Source: Nitrospirota bacterium (GTDB lineage: Bacteria > Nitrospirota > Thermodesulfovibrionia > Thermodesulfovibrionales > JdFR-85). Taken from it: DNA of 44,541 nt. Made by a program: the position numbers and the translations under genes. The stretch lies in the NCBI GenBank assembly GCA_035873375.1, contig JAYWMQ010000011.1, positions 1-44,541 on the forward strand. The letters are read 5' to 3'. How positions within the stretch are numbered: the stretch's first letter is position 1; each line of letters starts with the position of its first letter. Below are positions 1-6,735 of this stretch, one piece after another. Below the pieces are notes generated by a model. That model did no database searches. It was given only the letters and a program-made list of their open reading frames with translations, and was not told where the DNA came from.

Positions 1-26
1 CTTGTTTTTAGATATTTTGCTCACTT

Positions 27-96
27 GAAATGCCCCTTTCTTTGGTTATTGCGCTTCCCACGCTTCTTATTTTAACCAATAGATTCGGGGCATTTC
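27..96. repeat. Imperfect inverted repeat (potential cruciform)
   Basis: Ten-base arms GAAATGCCCC (27-36) and GGGGCATTTC (87-96) are exact reverse complements. A second nested pair, TTGGTTA (42-48) and TAACCAA (73-79), lies inside. The structure could be a terminator-like hairpin, a transposon end or an operator; no gene is recognisable around it in bases 1-290. Confidence 0.5.
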
Positions 97-195
97 TACC
101 TCTTACTGTTTGTTTTTTGTTTTATCGCGCTTCTTTAAGGTCTAATAGCATCCACTAGAGAAAAAAGTGGCTAACCAAGGGTTACGAAAAATAAC

Positions 196-252
196 GGGGG
201 TCAGCCCTTGAATCACGACAAAACAAACACAATATGCTAAGATAGCACCGTA
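196..252 (+). repeat. Solo copy of a RAYT element left end
   Basis: This stretch matches the 5' end of the intact transposase element at 3658. Both begin with GGGGTC-GCCCTTGAA and continue through a shared AATATGCTAA/GATATGCTAA block to a position equivalent to the transposase start codon. The ATG and the coding sequence are absent here, and unrelated sequence begins after about base 252. It is probably the relic of an excised or deleted element; a non-autonomous copy is also possible. Confidence 0.55.
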
Positions 253-290
253 CACGACCACAGTGTCCCAATGGTTATCGGAGATTCATA

Positions 291-440
291 ATGGACTTTA
301 AATTCATCATCGAAAAACTTATGACTGCTTTTAAGGAGCAGGATATTCAGTATGCCCTGATTGGCGGGTTGGGCCTTGGTTTATGGGGAGTTCCGAGAGC
401 GACTGTGGATATCGATTTTAAGGAGAAAATATGGCAGTGA
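291..440 (+). pseudogene. Truncated nucleotidyltransferase (MNT/AbiEii-like), N-terminal fragment
   Basis: The 49-residue frame carries the start of a nucleotidyltransferase fold: ALIGG at residues 22-26 and the metal-binding D-x-D (VDIDF, residues 39-43). Such proteins are usually part of toxin-antitoxin or abortive-infection modules and are over 150 residues long. The homology stops right after the DxD motif, at about base 420, and the frame ends six codons later. A second aborted reading frame starts at 431 behind a good AAGGAG and ends at 475, next to the broken transposase. The site therefore looks like a deletion or insertion junction. The fragment cannot be catalytically active. Confidence 0.6.
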
Positions 441-546
441 TTAGCGAGAATTTAGAATTTAGGGGACGTTATTGACTACGTTGACTAACTATGCTATAGT
501 AACATGGTTGGAGAGAAACCAATACAAAAACAGTACGGAGAAAGAA

Positions 547-741
547 ATGCCACGGCAGGCAAGGTTTGATGCCTCGGGAACACTGCACCATATAATAATC
601 CGGGGAATAGAGAAGAGAAAAATAGTAGATGACAGGAAGGATAGAGAGAATTTTATAGAAAGAGTAGGCCGAGCTGCATCAGATAAATCAGAGAGAAACC
701 GAGACTTGATGAATAAAGGATTAAAGGATTGTGAAACGTGA
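547..741 (+). pseudogene. Truncated REP-associated tyrosine transposase (RAYT) fused to a CRISPR repeat
   Basis: The ATG at 547 follows a GGAGAAAG ribosome site and opens with MPRQARFDASGTLHHIIIRG, the typical start of one RAYT subgroup (Y1 single-strand transposases). Homology continues for about 46 residues and then stops. The His-x-His motif and the catalytic Tyr are missing. From base 691 the same frame reads through a lone CRISPR repeat and ends at 741. The subgroup differs from that of the intact RAYT at 3713, so this is not a copy of it. The upstream GGGGACGTTATTGAC (463-476) is probably the element's left end. Non-functional as a transposase. Confidence 0.65.
691..737 (+). repeat. Isolated CRISPR repeat 1.2 kb upstream of the array
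   Basis: The first 32 bases (691-722) are identical to the repeat of the array at 1897-2160. The 3' end then differs: AAAGGATT is duplicated (715-722 and 723-730) and is followed by GTGAAAC instead of GCGAC. No second repeat lies within spacer distance on either side. The unit forms the 3' part of the broken transposase reading frame. Confidence 0.8.
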
Positions 742-941
742 CTGTAATGCGTGTCCGAAAAAGGAAAAGGCGGTTGCCAGAGTAATGAGTTGAGGGGGGG
801 AACAGTAAGGATTGCATACTTTGGGGCTTTCTGCAGGGTGTGTTGTAATTTACTCGTTAAACGTATTAAATAAAGCTGATTTTGTTAGAATAGATAACAT
901 CCAGGTGCATGAGGTAAACTGATATAAGGAGGAAAGGTGGA

Positions 942-1169
942 ATGAAAAAGGCAGTTATAGAAATTGACGATTCTCAATTACTAAATGCATTGGAACAGCT
1001 ACCTCCCGATGATTTAAAGAAAATAATTGATGCCCTTTTTCTAAAGAAGCTATTTAAGAAACCTGAGTTTGAAGAGGTCTCTGCAAGAGTTAAACGAATT
1101 GTTAAAAAAGAAGGGCTTAAACCTGATGTTGTTGAGGAAGCGATAGATTGGGCAAGAAAACAAGGGTAG
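942..1169 (+). CDS. Probable antitoxin of a PIN-toxin pair
   Basis: A 75-residue, charged, mostly helical small protein with a strong AAGGAGGA ribosome site (926-933) before its ATG. I do not recognise the family by sequence alone. Its role is inferred from position: the PIN-domain toxin gene starts 22 bases inside its 3' end, the usual translationally coupled antitoxin-toxin order. The LEQLPPDDLKKIIDALF segment (residues 17-33) resembles antitoxin N-termini that form dimerisation or DNA-binding helices. Such antitoxins normally bind and block the PIN active site with their C-terminus and repress the operon. Moderately sure. Confidence 0.6.
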   Translation: MKKAVIEIDDSQLLNALEQLPPDDLKKIIDALFLKKLFKKPEFEEVSARVKRIVKKEGLKPDVVEEAIDWARKQG

Positions 1170-1564
1170 TTATTGACACGAATGTAATAGTATCAGCATT
1201 TGGTTGGCTTGGTAAACCTGAAGAGGTTCTCAGACTTGTCACAAAAGGAAAAATAGCGAGTTATATAAGCACTGAAATGCTTGCTGAACTCAGAAAAGTT
1301 GTAAGTTATCCTAAATTCAAATTCTCAGAAGCATTGCAGGCGCAAATTATTGAGACTGTATTTTTTGAGTCGTCTCTGGTTTTTGTGAATGAATCATTAA
1401 ATGTTATTGCTGATGATCCAGAAGATAATAGGGTTCTTGAGTGTGCAATTTCTGCTGGCGCTGACTTTATTATTTCCGGAGACAAACATTTGCTTAATCT
1501 TAAAAACTTTAGAGAAATTGAGATATTAACCCCTGAGGATTTTTTAAGCAGAAGGCGTTTTTAG
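1148..1564 (+). CDS. PIN-domain ribonuclease toxin
   Basis: The 138-residue product is close to a complete single PIN domain of the family annotated as putative toxin-antitoxin system toxin component, PIN family. Likely metal-binding acidic residues are D10 (VVIDTNV), E47 (LAEL), D93 (PEDNRVLECA) and D112 (SGDKHLL), the standard order. Family members are Mg-dependent endoribonucleases that cut RNA when released from the antitoxin. The start is a TTG inside the upstream gene, chosen because GAGGAAG (1134-1140) sits seven bases before it and no ATG is available before the first active-site Asp. All catalytic positions look intact. Confidence 0.8.
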   Translation: MGKKTRVVIDTNVIVSAFGWLGKPEEVLRLVTKGKIASYISTEMLAELRKVVSYPKFKFSEALQAQIIETVFFESSLVFVNESLNVIADDPEDNRVLECAISAGADFIISGDKHLLNLKNFREIEILTPEDFLSRRRF

Positions 1565-1896
1565 AAAGAGCGAAGGGATGGATGTTGTTGTGTAGTATGC
1601 AAAAGTATTGATAGGCAAGAAAATAAAGCAATGACCTTTTGGAATGGTTTTTGGCCGTGGGAAAGTAACAGAAGACGAAGAAGCCTATATTTTATAAGGT
1701 GTTAACGGAGCTTTTATAAAGTGGTAAAATAGGGTTAGGTTACAGGACGCAAGATAACCTGTTGAAATTGTTAGATAACCTGCTCATTGACAACGAGAAA
1801 AACAGACGTGAAGGAGGCATCAGAATTGTTAGTAACTCGAGGTTACAGAAAAGCAGGTAGTAACCACTTGATTTTATTGGTGAAAAAGGGGATGCA
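1565..1896. other. Intergenic stretch before the CRISPR array (possible leader)
   Basis: No credible gene is visible here. It contains a 38-base partial copy (1592-1629) of the MITE-like element found at 2488. The AT-rich part from about 1690 to 1896 directly precedes the first repeat and could be the leader if the array is transcribed on the plus strand. I saw no clear promoter. Confidence 0.4.
1592..1629 (+). repeat. Partial copy of the MITE-like element end
   Basis: These 38 bases match 2499-2536 at 32 of 38 positions, including TATGCAAAA and CAAGAAAATAAAGC. The two copies lie in the same orientation on either side of the CRISPR array, so they form imperfect direct repeats about 0.9 kb apart. 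The rest of the element, including its right arm, is not found here. Confidence 0.6.
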
Positions 1897-2160
1897 GAGA
1901 GAAACCGAGACTTGATGAATAAAGGATTGCGACTAATCCCGACAAGCACGTTCGCCCAAGTAGCTCCTAAATGAGAGAAACCGAGACTTGATGAATAAAG
2001 GATTGCGACTTACTGTTCTGTGTCTCTGATCCTGCCCCATTGTTGCGAGAGAAACCAAGACTTGATAAATAAAGGATTGCGACAGTGCGTATGCCCTGAA
2101 TCTCCGAGGATGATTATTTCTGTGAGAGAAACCGAGACTTGATGAATAAAGGATTGCGAC
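1897..2160 (+). CRISPR. Orphan CRISPR array, 4 repeats / 3 spacers
   Basis: Four 37-nt repeats lie at 1897-1933, 1973-2009, 2047-2083 and 2124-2160. Repeats 1, 2 and 4 are identical. Repeat 3 has two G-to-A changes (its positions 11 and 21). Spacers are 39, 37 and 40 nt and unrelated to each other. Repeats begin GAGAGAAACC and end GGATTGCGAC on the plus strand. An 8-nt 3' end of the ATTG-AC type resembles crRNA 5' handles of type I-B/I-D/III systems, which favours plus-strand transcription; this is inference. No cas gene occurs in the window, so the array is orphan or depends on cas genes elsewhere. The short length and a degenerate internal unit suggest decay. Confidence 0.92.
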
Positions 2161-2246
2161 GGGAAAGCACCGTTGTTTGTGAACGGTTGATCAATGCCTT
2201 GCCGGTTTGTCCTGAAAAAGTATTAAAGCAGAAGGATTATTAAAGT

Positions 2247-2362
2247 AACCCCCTCAGTCCCCCTTAACCTAAGGGGGAAGTTTTAATGCCTGTCAGCCTT
2301 TCCTTAATTTAAATAGGAAGTTTTAAACTCCCCTCTTAGTTTAAGAGGGGTTGGGGGAGTTA
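2247..2362. repeat. Cluster of REP-like hairpin repeats
   Basis: Three related units are seen. At 2259-2277, CCCCCTTA and TAAGGGGG flank ACC, followed by AAGTTTTAA. At about 2300-2326 there is a degraded copy with the same AAGTTTTAA tail. At 2330-2350, CCCCTCTTA and TAAGAGGGG form an inverted-orientation unit followed by TTGGGGGAGTTA. Alternating orientation of short GC-rich palindromes is typical of REP/BIME clusters. A fourth copy is at 2689. Bases 2161-2246 before it hold nothing recognisable. Confidence 0.7.
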
Positions 2363-2487
2363 GCAGTTTAGGGGGAGTTATCCGGTAAATGCCTATGGAT
2401 ATAAATGTTCTATATCGTTACATATGACATAACCCCTTCGGTGGGGCAGTTTTAATTTAACCGCTTCCGCACACAGGAAGACAGACT

Positions 2488-2671
2488 TTGGGGACATCCT
2501 ACTATGCAAAACTATTGACTGACAAGAAAATAAAGCGGATAAGATTGCAGGATTGTAGCGTGCTGCTACAGCCAAGAGTAAATATACAAGGAGCCCCGCA
2601 CACGGCCAATTGCACGAAGGGAAGAAACTTGATAATGTATAAGTTTTGCATAGTGTGCAACACGTTCCCAA
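2488..2671. mobile_element. MITE-like element with imperfect terminal inverted repeats
   Basis: The left arm (2488-2513) reads TTGGGGAC then ACTATGCAAAACT. The reverse complement of the right arm (2642-2671) reads TTGGGAAC then ACTATGCAAAACT. The shared inner 13 bases are exact and the outer part is imperfect with a short length difference. The 184-base unit encodes no credible protein. A partial copy at 1592 shows that the left part is repeated. It could be a non-autonomous element mobilised by a RAYT or another Y1 transposase; that is inference. Confidence 0.5.
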
Positions 2672-2688
2672 CTAAAAAAAAGGAACAC

Positions 2689-2725
2689 ACCCCTTAATCC
2701 CCTCTTGATAGAGGGGGAAATTTTG
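2689..2725. repeat. REP-like hairpin repeat, fourth copy
   Basis: CCCCTCT (2699-2705) and AGAGGGG (2710-2716) form a hairpin. The flanks CCCCTTAAT and GAAATTTTGA match the unit at 2247-2286 in the same orientation. It directly follows the right arm of the MITE-like element. Confidence 0.6.
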
Positions 2726-3040
2726 ATATATACGGTCTTGCAGGCAGGAGTGATGGAGTGGTTCCTTTTTACAGATGCAGACAGCTTTGATCAATCAAGA
2801 ATGAATATTAAAGAGGGTATCCTGTGCAGTAGGAGTATCTGAAGTGAGGAGAATCTGAAGGAATTCTCTGGGATAAATTCCTTGACGGCGGGCAGTGAGA
2901 ACAAGGCCGGGCAGGATACTGTGAGTTCGCAGACAGCGGCTGGCCGTGTATTGAAGATAATCTTTCTAAAACAACTATAGCTTTGAGAAATTGTAGAGTG
3001 TACCATGCGTTTATGTTAAAATTGAAAAGGAGGTGCTACA
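2726..3040. other. Intergenic, nothing recognised
   Basis: I find no supported gene here. The only structure noted is a short inverted repeat around GGAATTCTCTGGGATAAATTCC (2859-2880 approximately). The stretch ends with the AAAAGGAGG ribosome site of the next gene. Confidence 0.4.
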
Positions 3041-3235
3041 ATGCTACAGTTAAAAGTGCCCATATCTGCTGAGGAAATCATAGAAGCGGTCAAAAAGATG
3101 AAAAAAGCCGACAGAGAAGCTTTTATAGAGGATCTGCTTGCAATCACTTCACCTGAATATCTGCAGAGCGTTAAGGAAGCGAGGGCGGAATATAAAGCGG
3201 GCAAGAGAAAAACACACAAAGAAATTTTTGATTAA
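3041..3235 (+). CDS. Antitoxin of a RelE/ParE-type pair
   Basis: The 64-residue, highly charged protein has an AAAGGAGG ribosome site ahead of its ATG. Its stop codon overlaps the toxin start by one base (TAATG), so the two genes are translationally coupled. No ribbon-helix-helix or Phd motif is obvious. The sequence PISAEEIIEAVKKMKKADREAFIEDLL (residues 7-33) is helical and similar in style to small antitoxin N-termini found before RelE-like toxins. The C-terminal basic tail would be expected to wrap around the toxin. Function is inferred mainly from gene order. Confidence 0.65.
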   Translation: MLQLKVPISAEEIIEAVKKMKKADREAFIEDLLAITSPEYLQSVKEARAEYKAGKRKTHKEIFD

Positions 3236-3492
3236 TGAATTACAGGCTTGTTTATACACGCAGGGCAGAAAAGGACATAAAAAAGCTTGATCCTACAGTT
3301 AAGACATCCATTGGAAACTCCCTTCAGAAACTGCAAGATGATCCTGTCCAATACTCTGAACAACTAACTGATCCGAAAATCGGAACATATCGATTCAGGA
3401 TAGGTGATTACAGAGTGATATTTGATATAGAAGGCAAGGATATTGTTGTTCTCAGAGTGGGTCACAGGAAAGACATTTATAGAAGGCTTTAA
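3235..3492 (+). CDS. RelE/ParE-family toxin
   Basis: The 85-residue protein covers the whole family length. It opens with a beta strand and the helix AEKDIKKLDPTVKTSI (residues 11-26), followed by the characteristic core GTYRFRIGDYRVIFDI and ends VVLRVGHRKDIYRRL. The conserved R and K/H residues of RelE-type mRNA interferases (R in YRFRIGDYR, H and R in GHRKDIYRR) are present. RelE members cut mRNA in the ribosomal A site, while ParE members poison gyrase; sequence alone favours the RelE/YafQ-like side. The gene directly follows its antitoxin. Confidence 0.8.
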   Translation: MNYRLVYTRRAEKDIKKLDPTVKTSIGNSLQKLQDDPVQYSEQLTDPKIGTYRFRIGDYRVIFDIEGKDIVVLRVGHRKDIYRRL

Positions 3493-3514
3493 TTTCTTTA
3501 CTTCGCTTTTGTTT

Positions 3515-3640
3515 GGGGTCATTAAAGACGGTAAGGTAGACGTGGATGCGTATATTGAGTTTCTTGCTCAATACAACGAATTCATCAATCACGAGCCGAA
3601 ACCGTTTAAACCTATGATTGATAAGGTGATGAAGTTGTGA
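3515..3640 (+). pseudogene. C-terminal remnant of an unidentified small protein
   Basis: The frame from 3515 to the TGA at 3640 reads as 41 protein-like residues, GVIKDGKVDVDAYIEFLAQY through NEFINHEPKPFKPMIDKVMKL. There is no start codon or ribosome site of its own: the reading frame only extends upstream into the out-of-frame RelE gene. It looks like the 3' end of a gene whose beginning was lost when the toxin-antitoxin pair arrived. I cannot name the family. The RAYT element begins 18 bases downstream. Confidence 0.4.
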
Positions 3641-3657
3641 GAGTCTCTTAATATAAA

Positions 3658-4706
3658 TTGGGGTCTGCCCTTGAAACGGGATAGAACAAATAAGATATGC
3701 TAAAATACCACCATGGCGAGACCGCTGAGAATAGAATACAAGGGAGCTGTGTATCATATCCTGTCAAGGGGAAATCAGGGTGAAGAGATATTTTCTGATG
3801 ACAGTGACAGGGAATATTTTGTAGAAATACTTCAGCGTGCAAAGGAGAAGTATGGGGTAGAAGTCTATGCATACTGCATAATGGGGAACCACTATCATTT
3901 ACTCATATCAACTCCGGAGGGAAAACTTACGAGGGCGATGCACTTTATCGGGTCGAGTTACGGGAGTTATCTGCGGAGATACCGTGGAATGACAGGCCAT
4001 GTATTTGCCGGAAGATACAAGTCGTTGTGTGTGGAGAAGGAGAGCTATCTCCTGGAATTAAGCAGATACATTCACCTGAATCCAGTGCGGGCAGGTATAG
4101 TGAAATCTCCTGAAAAATATCCGTGGAGCAGCTACAGATACTATATCGGAAAGAAGACGGGGCCTGATTGGCTGAATACTGAGTGGCTGATAGGTGTATG
4201 CGGGAAAAGACCGAAGACAAGGCAGAGGAAATATAGAGAATATGTAGAGGCAGGGATAGAGAGTAAAGCGGAATATCCGGTAGAGAAGATAGTGGGACAG
4301 GCAATCCTTGGGAGCAGGGAGTTTGTTAAAAAGGTGCTGAAGGGATTGAAGAAAAGCCGGGGTTTGAAGGATGTGACTGCAAGGAAGAAGCTTGAGGGAA
4401 AGATAGAGTTAGATGAACTGTATCAGGAAGTATGTGAGTATTATGGAGCAGCAGACTTGAAAAATACGGCAGGAGTGAAGGATTCGGATGAGAAAAGGGC
4501 CCGGGAAATGTTTGTATTCCTGGCAAAGGAGCATACGTCGGCATTAAACAGGGAGATAGCAGCGCTGGTGGGGGATGTCAGTGCATCAGCAGTGAGCCAT
4601 CAATATAAAAGGACAGGCAGGAAGATGCAGGGGAATAAGAAGCCGGCAAGGCAATGGAGGAAAGAGGTCAGGGAGCTTGTTTCACGATTCAAGGGCTGAC
4701 CCCCAA
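3658..4706 (+). mobile_element. Complete RAYT insertion element with terminal inverted repeats
   Basis: The left end TTGGGGTCTGCCCTTGAAAC (3658-3677) matches the reverse complement of the right end (4685-4706, TTGGGGGTCAGCCCTTGAAT in that sense). There is one internal mismatch, one extra G and divergence after about 18 bases. The stop codon of the transposase (4697-4699) lies inside the right inverted repeat, so the gene fills the element edge to edge. A solo left end occurs at 196. No target-site duplication was found, as expected for Y1-type enzymes. Confidence 0.7.
3713..4699 (+). CDS. REP-associated tyrosine transposase (RAYT) with DnaA-like C-terminal domain
   Basis: The 328-residue protein starts with MARPLRIEYKGAVYHILSRG, the hallmark N-terminus of the family. 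The Y1/HUH catalytic core (residues 1-150) carries H60-x-H62 in MGNHYHLLIS and a likely nucleophilic Tyr at Y112 (SYLLELSRYIHLNPVRAG; Y119 is the alternative). Residues about 250-310 (FVFLAKEHTSALNREIAALV) resemble the DnaA C-terminal helix-turn-helix found in long RAYTs. RAYTs nick single-stranded REP hairpins and are thought to spread them. Nearby REP-like palindromes and the element's own inverted repeats are candidate substrates. All key residues are present. Confidence 0.88.
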   Translation: MARPLRIEYKGAVYHILSRGNQGEEIFSDDSDREYFVEILQRAKEKYGVEVYAYCIMGNHYHLLISTPEGKLTRAMHFIGSSYGSYLRRYRGMTGHVFAGRYKSLCVEKESYLLELSRYIHLNPVRAGIVKSPEKYPWSSYRYYIGKKTGPDWLNTEWLIGVCGKRPKTRQRKYREYVEAGIESKAEYPVEKIVGQAILGSREFVKKVLKGLKKSRGLKDVTARKKLEGKIELDELYQEVCEYYGAADLKNTAGVKDSDEKRAREMFVFLAKEHTSALNREIAALVGDVSASAVSHQYKRTGRKMQGNKKPARQWRKEVRELVSRFKG

Positions 4707-4809
4707 ATTTTCTAAGGGGTCCTTTACATCGCCCAAAGCTGTATTATTGCTGGATCCGGGCAAGCTGGAATGACACAAGGACAATAACTGTCCGACTTTA
4801 TCACAGCCT

Positions 4810-6519
4810 CTAATTGTATATTGTTACAATGGTTTTGTACTTCAACATGCCTGGTGTGGATGTTTTGAATATCCTGTAAACCCGCTTGCCTTTTGTCCGC
4901 TGCCTTACATACTCCGGGAGTTGTGGGGCCGGGCTGTCCGAGATGACTACTACGGCGGTCTCTTCCGGCAGGTTCCTGCCTTTGGGTGCGTAAAATGCGG
5001 GGTTTCTGTATTCCCATGTAAACCTGGTGGGTGAGTTCAAAATCTCCTCTTCAGGAGGACGTTTTATGAGCGCTGAGTTGAGCCTGTAGTCGTAAAAAAT
5101 CTCCTTGTCTGTATAGAGGTCGAGGATTGGCACCGAGATTGCCGGGTTTACGTCAGAGCCCTTTTGCGGCAGGGTGAAGACCTCGATGGCCTTGATGTCA
5201 AGGGTGTTCAGGGCCTGTCCGGCATTTTTCAGGTTCATTGAGGTGTGCCTCTGCAGGAAGGGGAGGTAGAGGCTGTATGCGAGAAGGAGTGAGGTCAGGA
5301 CAGTGCAGAGGACTATAAACCTTCTGAGGCGGATATCCCTGATCTCTTTGAGTCCGTATGATGCCGTCAGTGTGAGCATTGGAAACAGCGGTATGATGTA
5401 GCGGAGCAGTTTTATCTGGAATATGATGAGTATGATGGGCAGGTAACATATGATTGCGTATCTGCTGTCCCTCTTCCTGATGGCAATCCAGACTGAGCAT
5501 ATGGCTGAAAGGGTGATAAAGGGATGGGTCTGGAAGAGGAAGGCGGATGTAAAAGACTCGGTCCATTCGCCCAGGACCGTTACCTGATAACCCGTAAGGA
5601 TTCCGAACTGCTCTGAAATGACATTGTATTTCAGCGCCACTGCCAATGCAGTAAGCATTGTTGTTATCAGGACCACGGCAGCCCCCCTCAAGACCATCTT
5701 TTTCGGGTCCCTTCTCACGTAGACCGCAAGTATGACTGCCAGGACAGAGAGCATCGGCCAGGTCGAATACTTTGAGAACATGGCAAGAAAGACCGCAATG
5801 GATGAGAAGATGATTCTCCGCGTGCCTCCCTGCTCCATGACATTAATGAAGCTGAATATGGAGAGGGTAAGAAAAAACATGGTCGGGACATCTACCATCA
5901 TGAGCGGCACCTGCGTGAAGAGATAAGGGATGCCGAGAAGGAATAATCCGCCGTAAAAACCTGTTTTTTCATCCCACAGGGTCTTTCCGGTTAAATAGGT
6001 GAGCACCACTGTAAGGGAAAACAGAAGGGTTGTGAATATCTCGATATAAATAATCTTTTCGCCTGCAAATCTGAAGATCAGGCCGTAGATGAAGGGGAGT
6101 ACAGGCGAGTCCGTCCACGCCGTGATATCCCGGCCCCATTCACTGAAAAAATACCTGATGCCGTACAGCTCCAGGTGCTTGGCCTGAATGAAATATCTTG
6201 AGGTATCAATGTTAAACTGGGGTTCAATCCAGAAGACCGCTGCAGAGATAAATGAGAGTGTGAAGAGGAATGTGACGGGGTATTGTTCAAAATACCGGTT
6301 TTTGGAGAGTGCCCGGGCAAGTATTGTTATCAGGATAATGCCGGGGACGAGGAGGAGCAGTATCACGGCACTGCCGGGCCCCTCAAACAGCCACGGCCAC
6401 CGGAGGGTGAAGTTGGTGTCTGCAGAGCGGAGCAGATAGAGTGCAAGTGGTGCAAGGATGGTGAAGAGAGAGACTGTTATGGACTCTTTTTTGCTCATAT
6501 CCGGGTAGTGTTCGTGCAC
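4810..6519 (-). CDS. GT39-type (ArnT/PMT-like) membrane glycosyltransferase
   Basis: The 569-residue protein has roughly ten to twelve hydrophobic segments in the first 400 residues and a soluble, probably periplasmic, C-terminal part of about 150 residues. The acidic pair in the first loop (PQFNIDTSRYFIQAKHLELY) matches the catalytic region of polyprenyl-phosphate-sugar transferases such as ArnT. These move a sugar from a lipid carrier to lipid A, glycans or proteins on the outer face of the inner membrane. The acceptor here is unknown. The start is a GTG at 6519; an ATG at 6498 is the alternative. The gene is single and diverges from gyrA. Confidence 0.75.
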   Translation of the reverse strand: MHEHYPDMSKKESITVSLFTILAPLALYLLRSADTNFTLRWPWLFEGPGSAVILLLLVPGIILITILARALSKNRYFEQYPVTFLFTLSFISAAVFWIEPQFNIDTSRYFIQAKHLELYGIRYFFSEWGRDITAWTDSPVLPFIYGLIFRFAGEKIIYIEIFTTLLFSLTVVLTYLTGKTLWDEKTGFYGGLFLLGIPYLFTQVPLMMVDVPTMFFLTLSIFSFINVMEQGGTRRIIFSSIAVFLAMFSKYSTWPMLSVLAVILAVYVRRDPKKMVLRGAAVVLITTMLTALAVALKYNVISEQFGILTGYQVTVLGEWTESFTSAFLFQTHPFITLSAICSVWIAIRKRDSRYAIICYLPIILIIFQIKLLRYIIPLFPMLTLTASYGLKEIRDIRLRRFIVLCTVLTSLLLAYSLYLPFLQRHTSMNLKNAGQALNTLDIKAIEVFTLPQKGSDVNPAISVPILDLYTDKEIFYDYRLNSALIKRPPEEEILNSPTRFTWEYRNPAFYAPKGRNLPEETAVVVISDSPAPQLPEYVRQRTKGKRVYRIFKTSTPGMLKYKTIVTIYN

Positions 6520-6735
6520 AGCAATAATACCTTGAAAAACAAGGAATAATCAATCTTCCCATGGTTTTTCTGTCTCTATTCCGGGAAACCTCTCAGTAGC
6601 AGGCAAAAAGGCCTGCAAATAGTTTATACTATACAGTGGAAATTTGAATCTCCGCAGCAGTTTGCATCCTCTGAGTTTGCACTGCATAAGTCGAGTAGTG
6701 GATGCTCTTGATCAATCTTTTTCAGGAGGGGTTTT
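6520..6735. other. Divergent intergenic region (glycosyltransferase / gyrA)
   Basis: This 216-base gap must hold promoters for both flanking genes. A TATACT hexamer at 6625-6630, inside the partly palindromic ATAGTTTATACTAT, could serve as a -10 box, but no matching -35 box is visible. An AGGAGG ribosome site for gyrA is at 6725-6730. No other structure was recognised. Confidence 0.4.

Noticed and set aside
27-96. Inverted repeat read as an integron attC site
   Set aside because: It lacks convincing GTTRRRY/RYYYAAC core sites, and no integrase or cassette structure is nearby.
511-700. GAGAGAAACC occurs at 511-520 and 691-700 around the transposase fragment, like a target-site duplication
   Set aside because: RAYT/Y1 transposases do not make such duplications, the left copy lies inside the element's own upstream region, and ten purine-rich bases can recur by chance.
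1565-3040. Hidden cas or effector genes around the CRISPR array
   Set aside because: All frames here are short, lack ribosome sites and show no Cas-like motifs; the DNA is filled with repeats.
3658-4706. The accessory region as a prophage or integrative element
   Set aside because: No integrase, phage structural genes, tRNA attachment site or conjugation genes are present; only short repeats, toxin-antitoxin pairs and RAYT sequences.
6601-6660. Promoter pair between the GT39 gene and gyrA
   Set aside because: A TATACT is present but no matching -35 on either strand; kept only as a remark on the gap.
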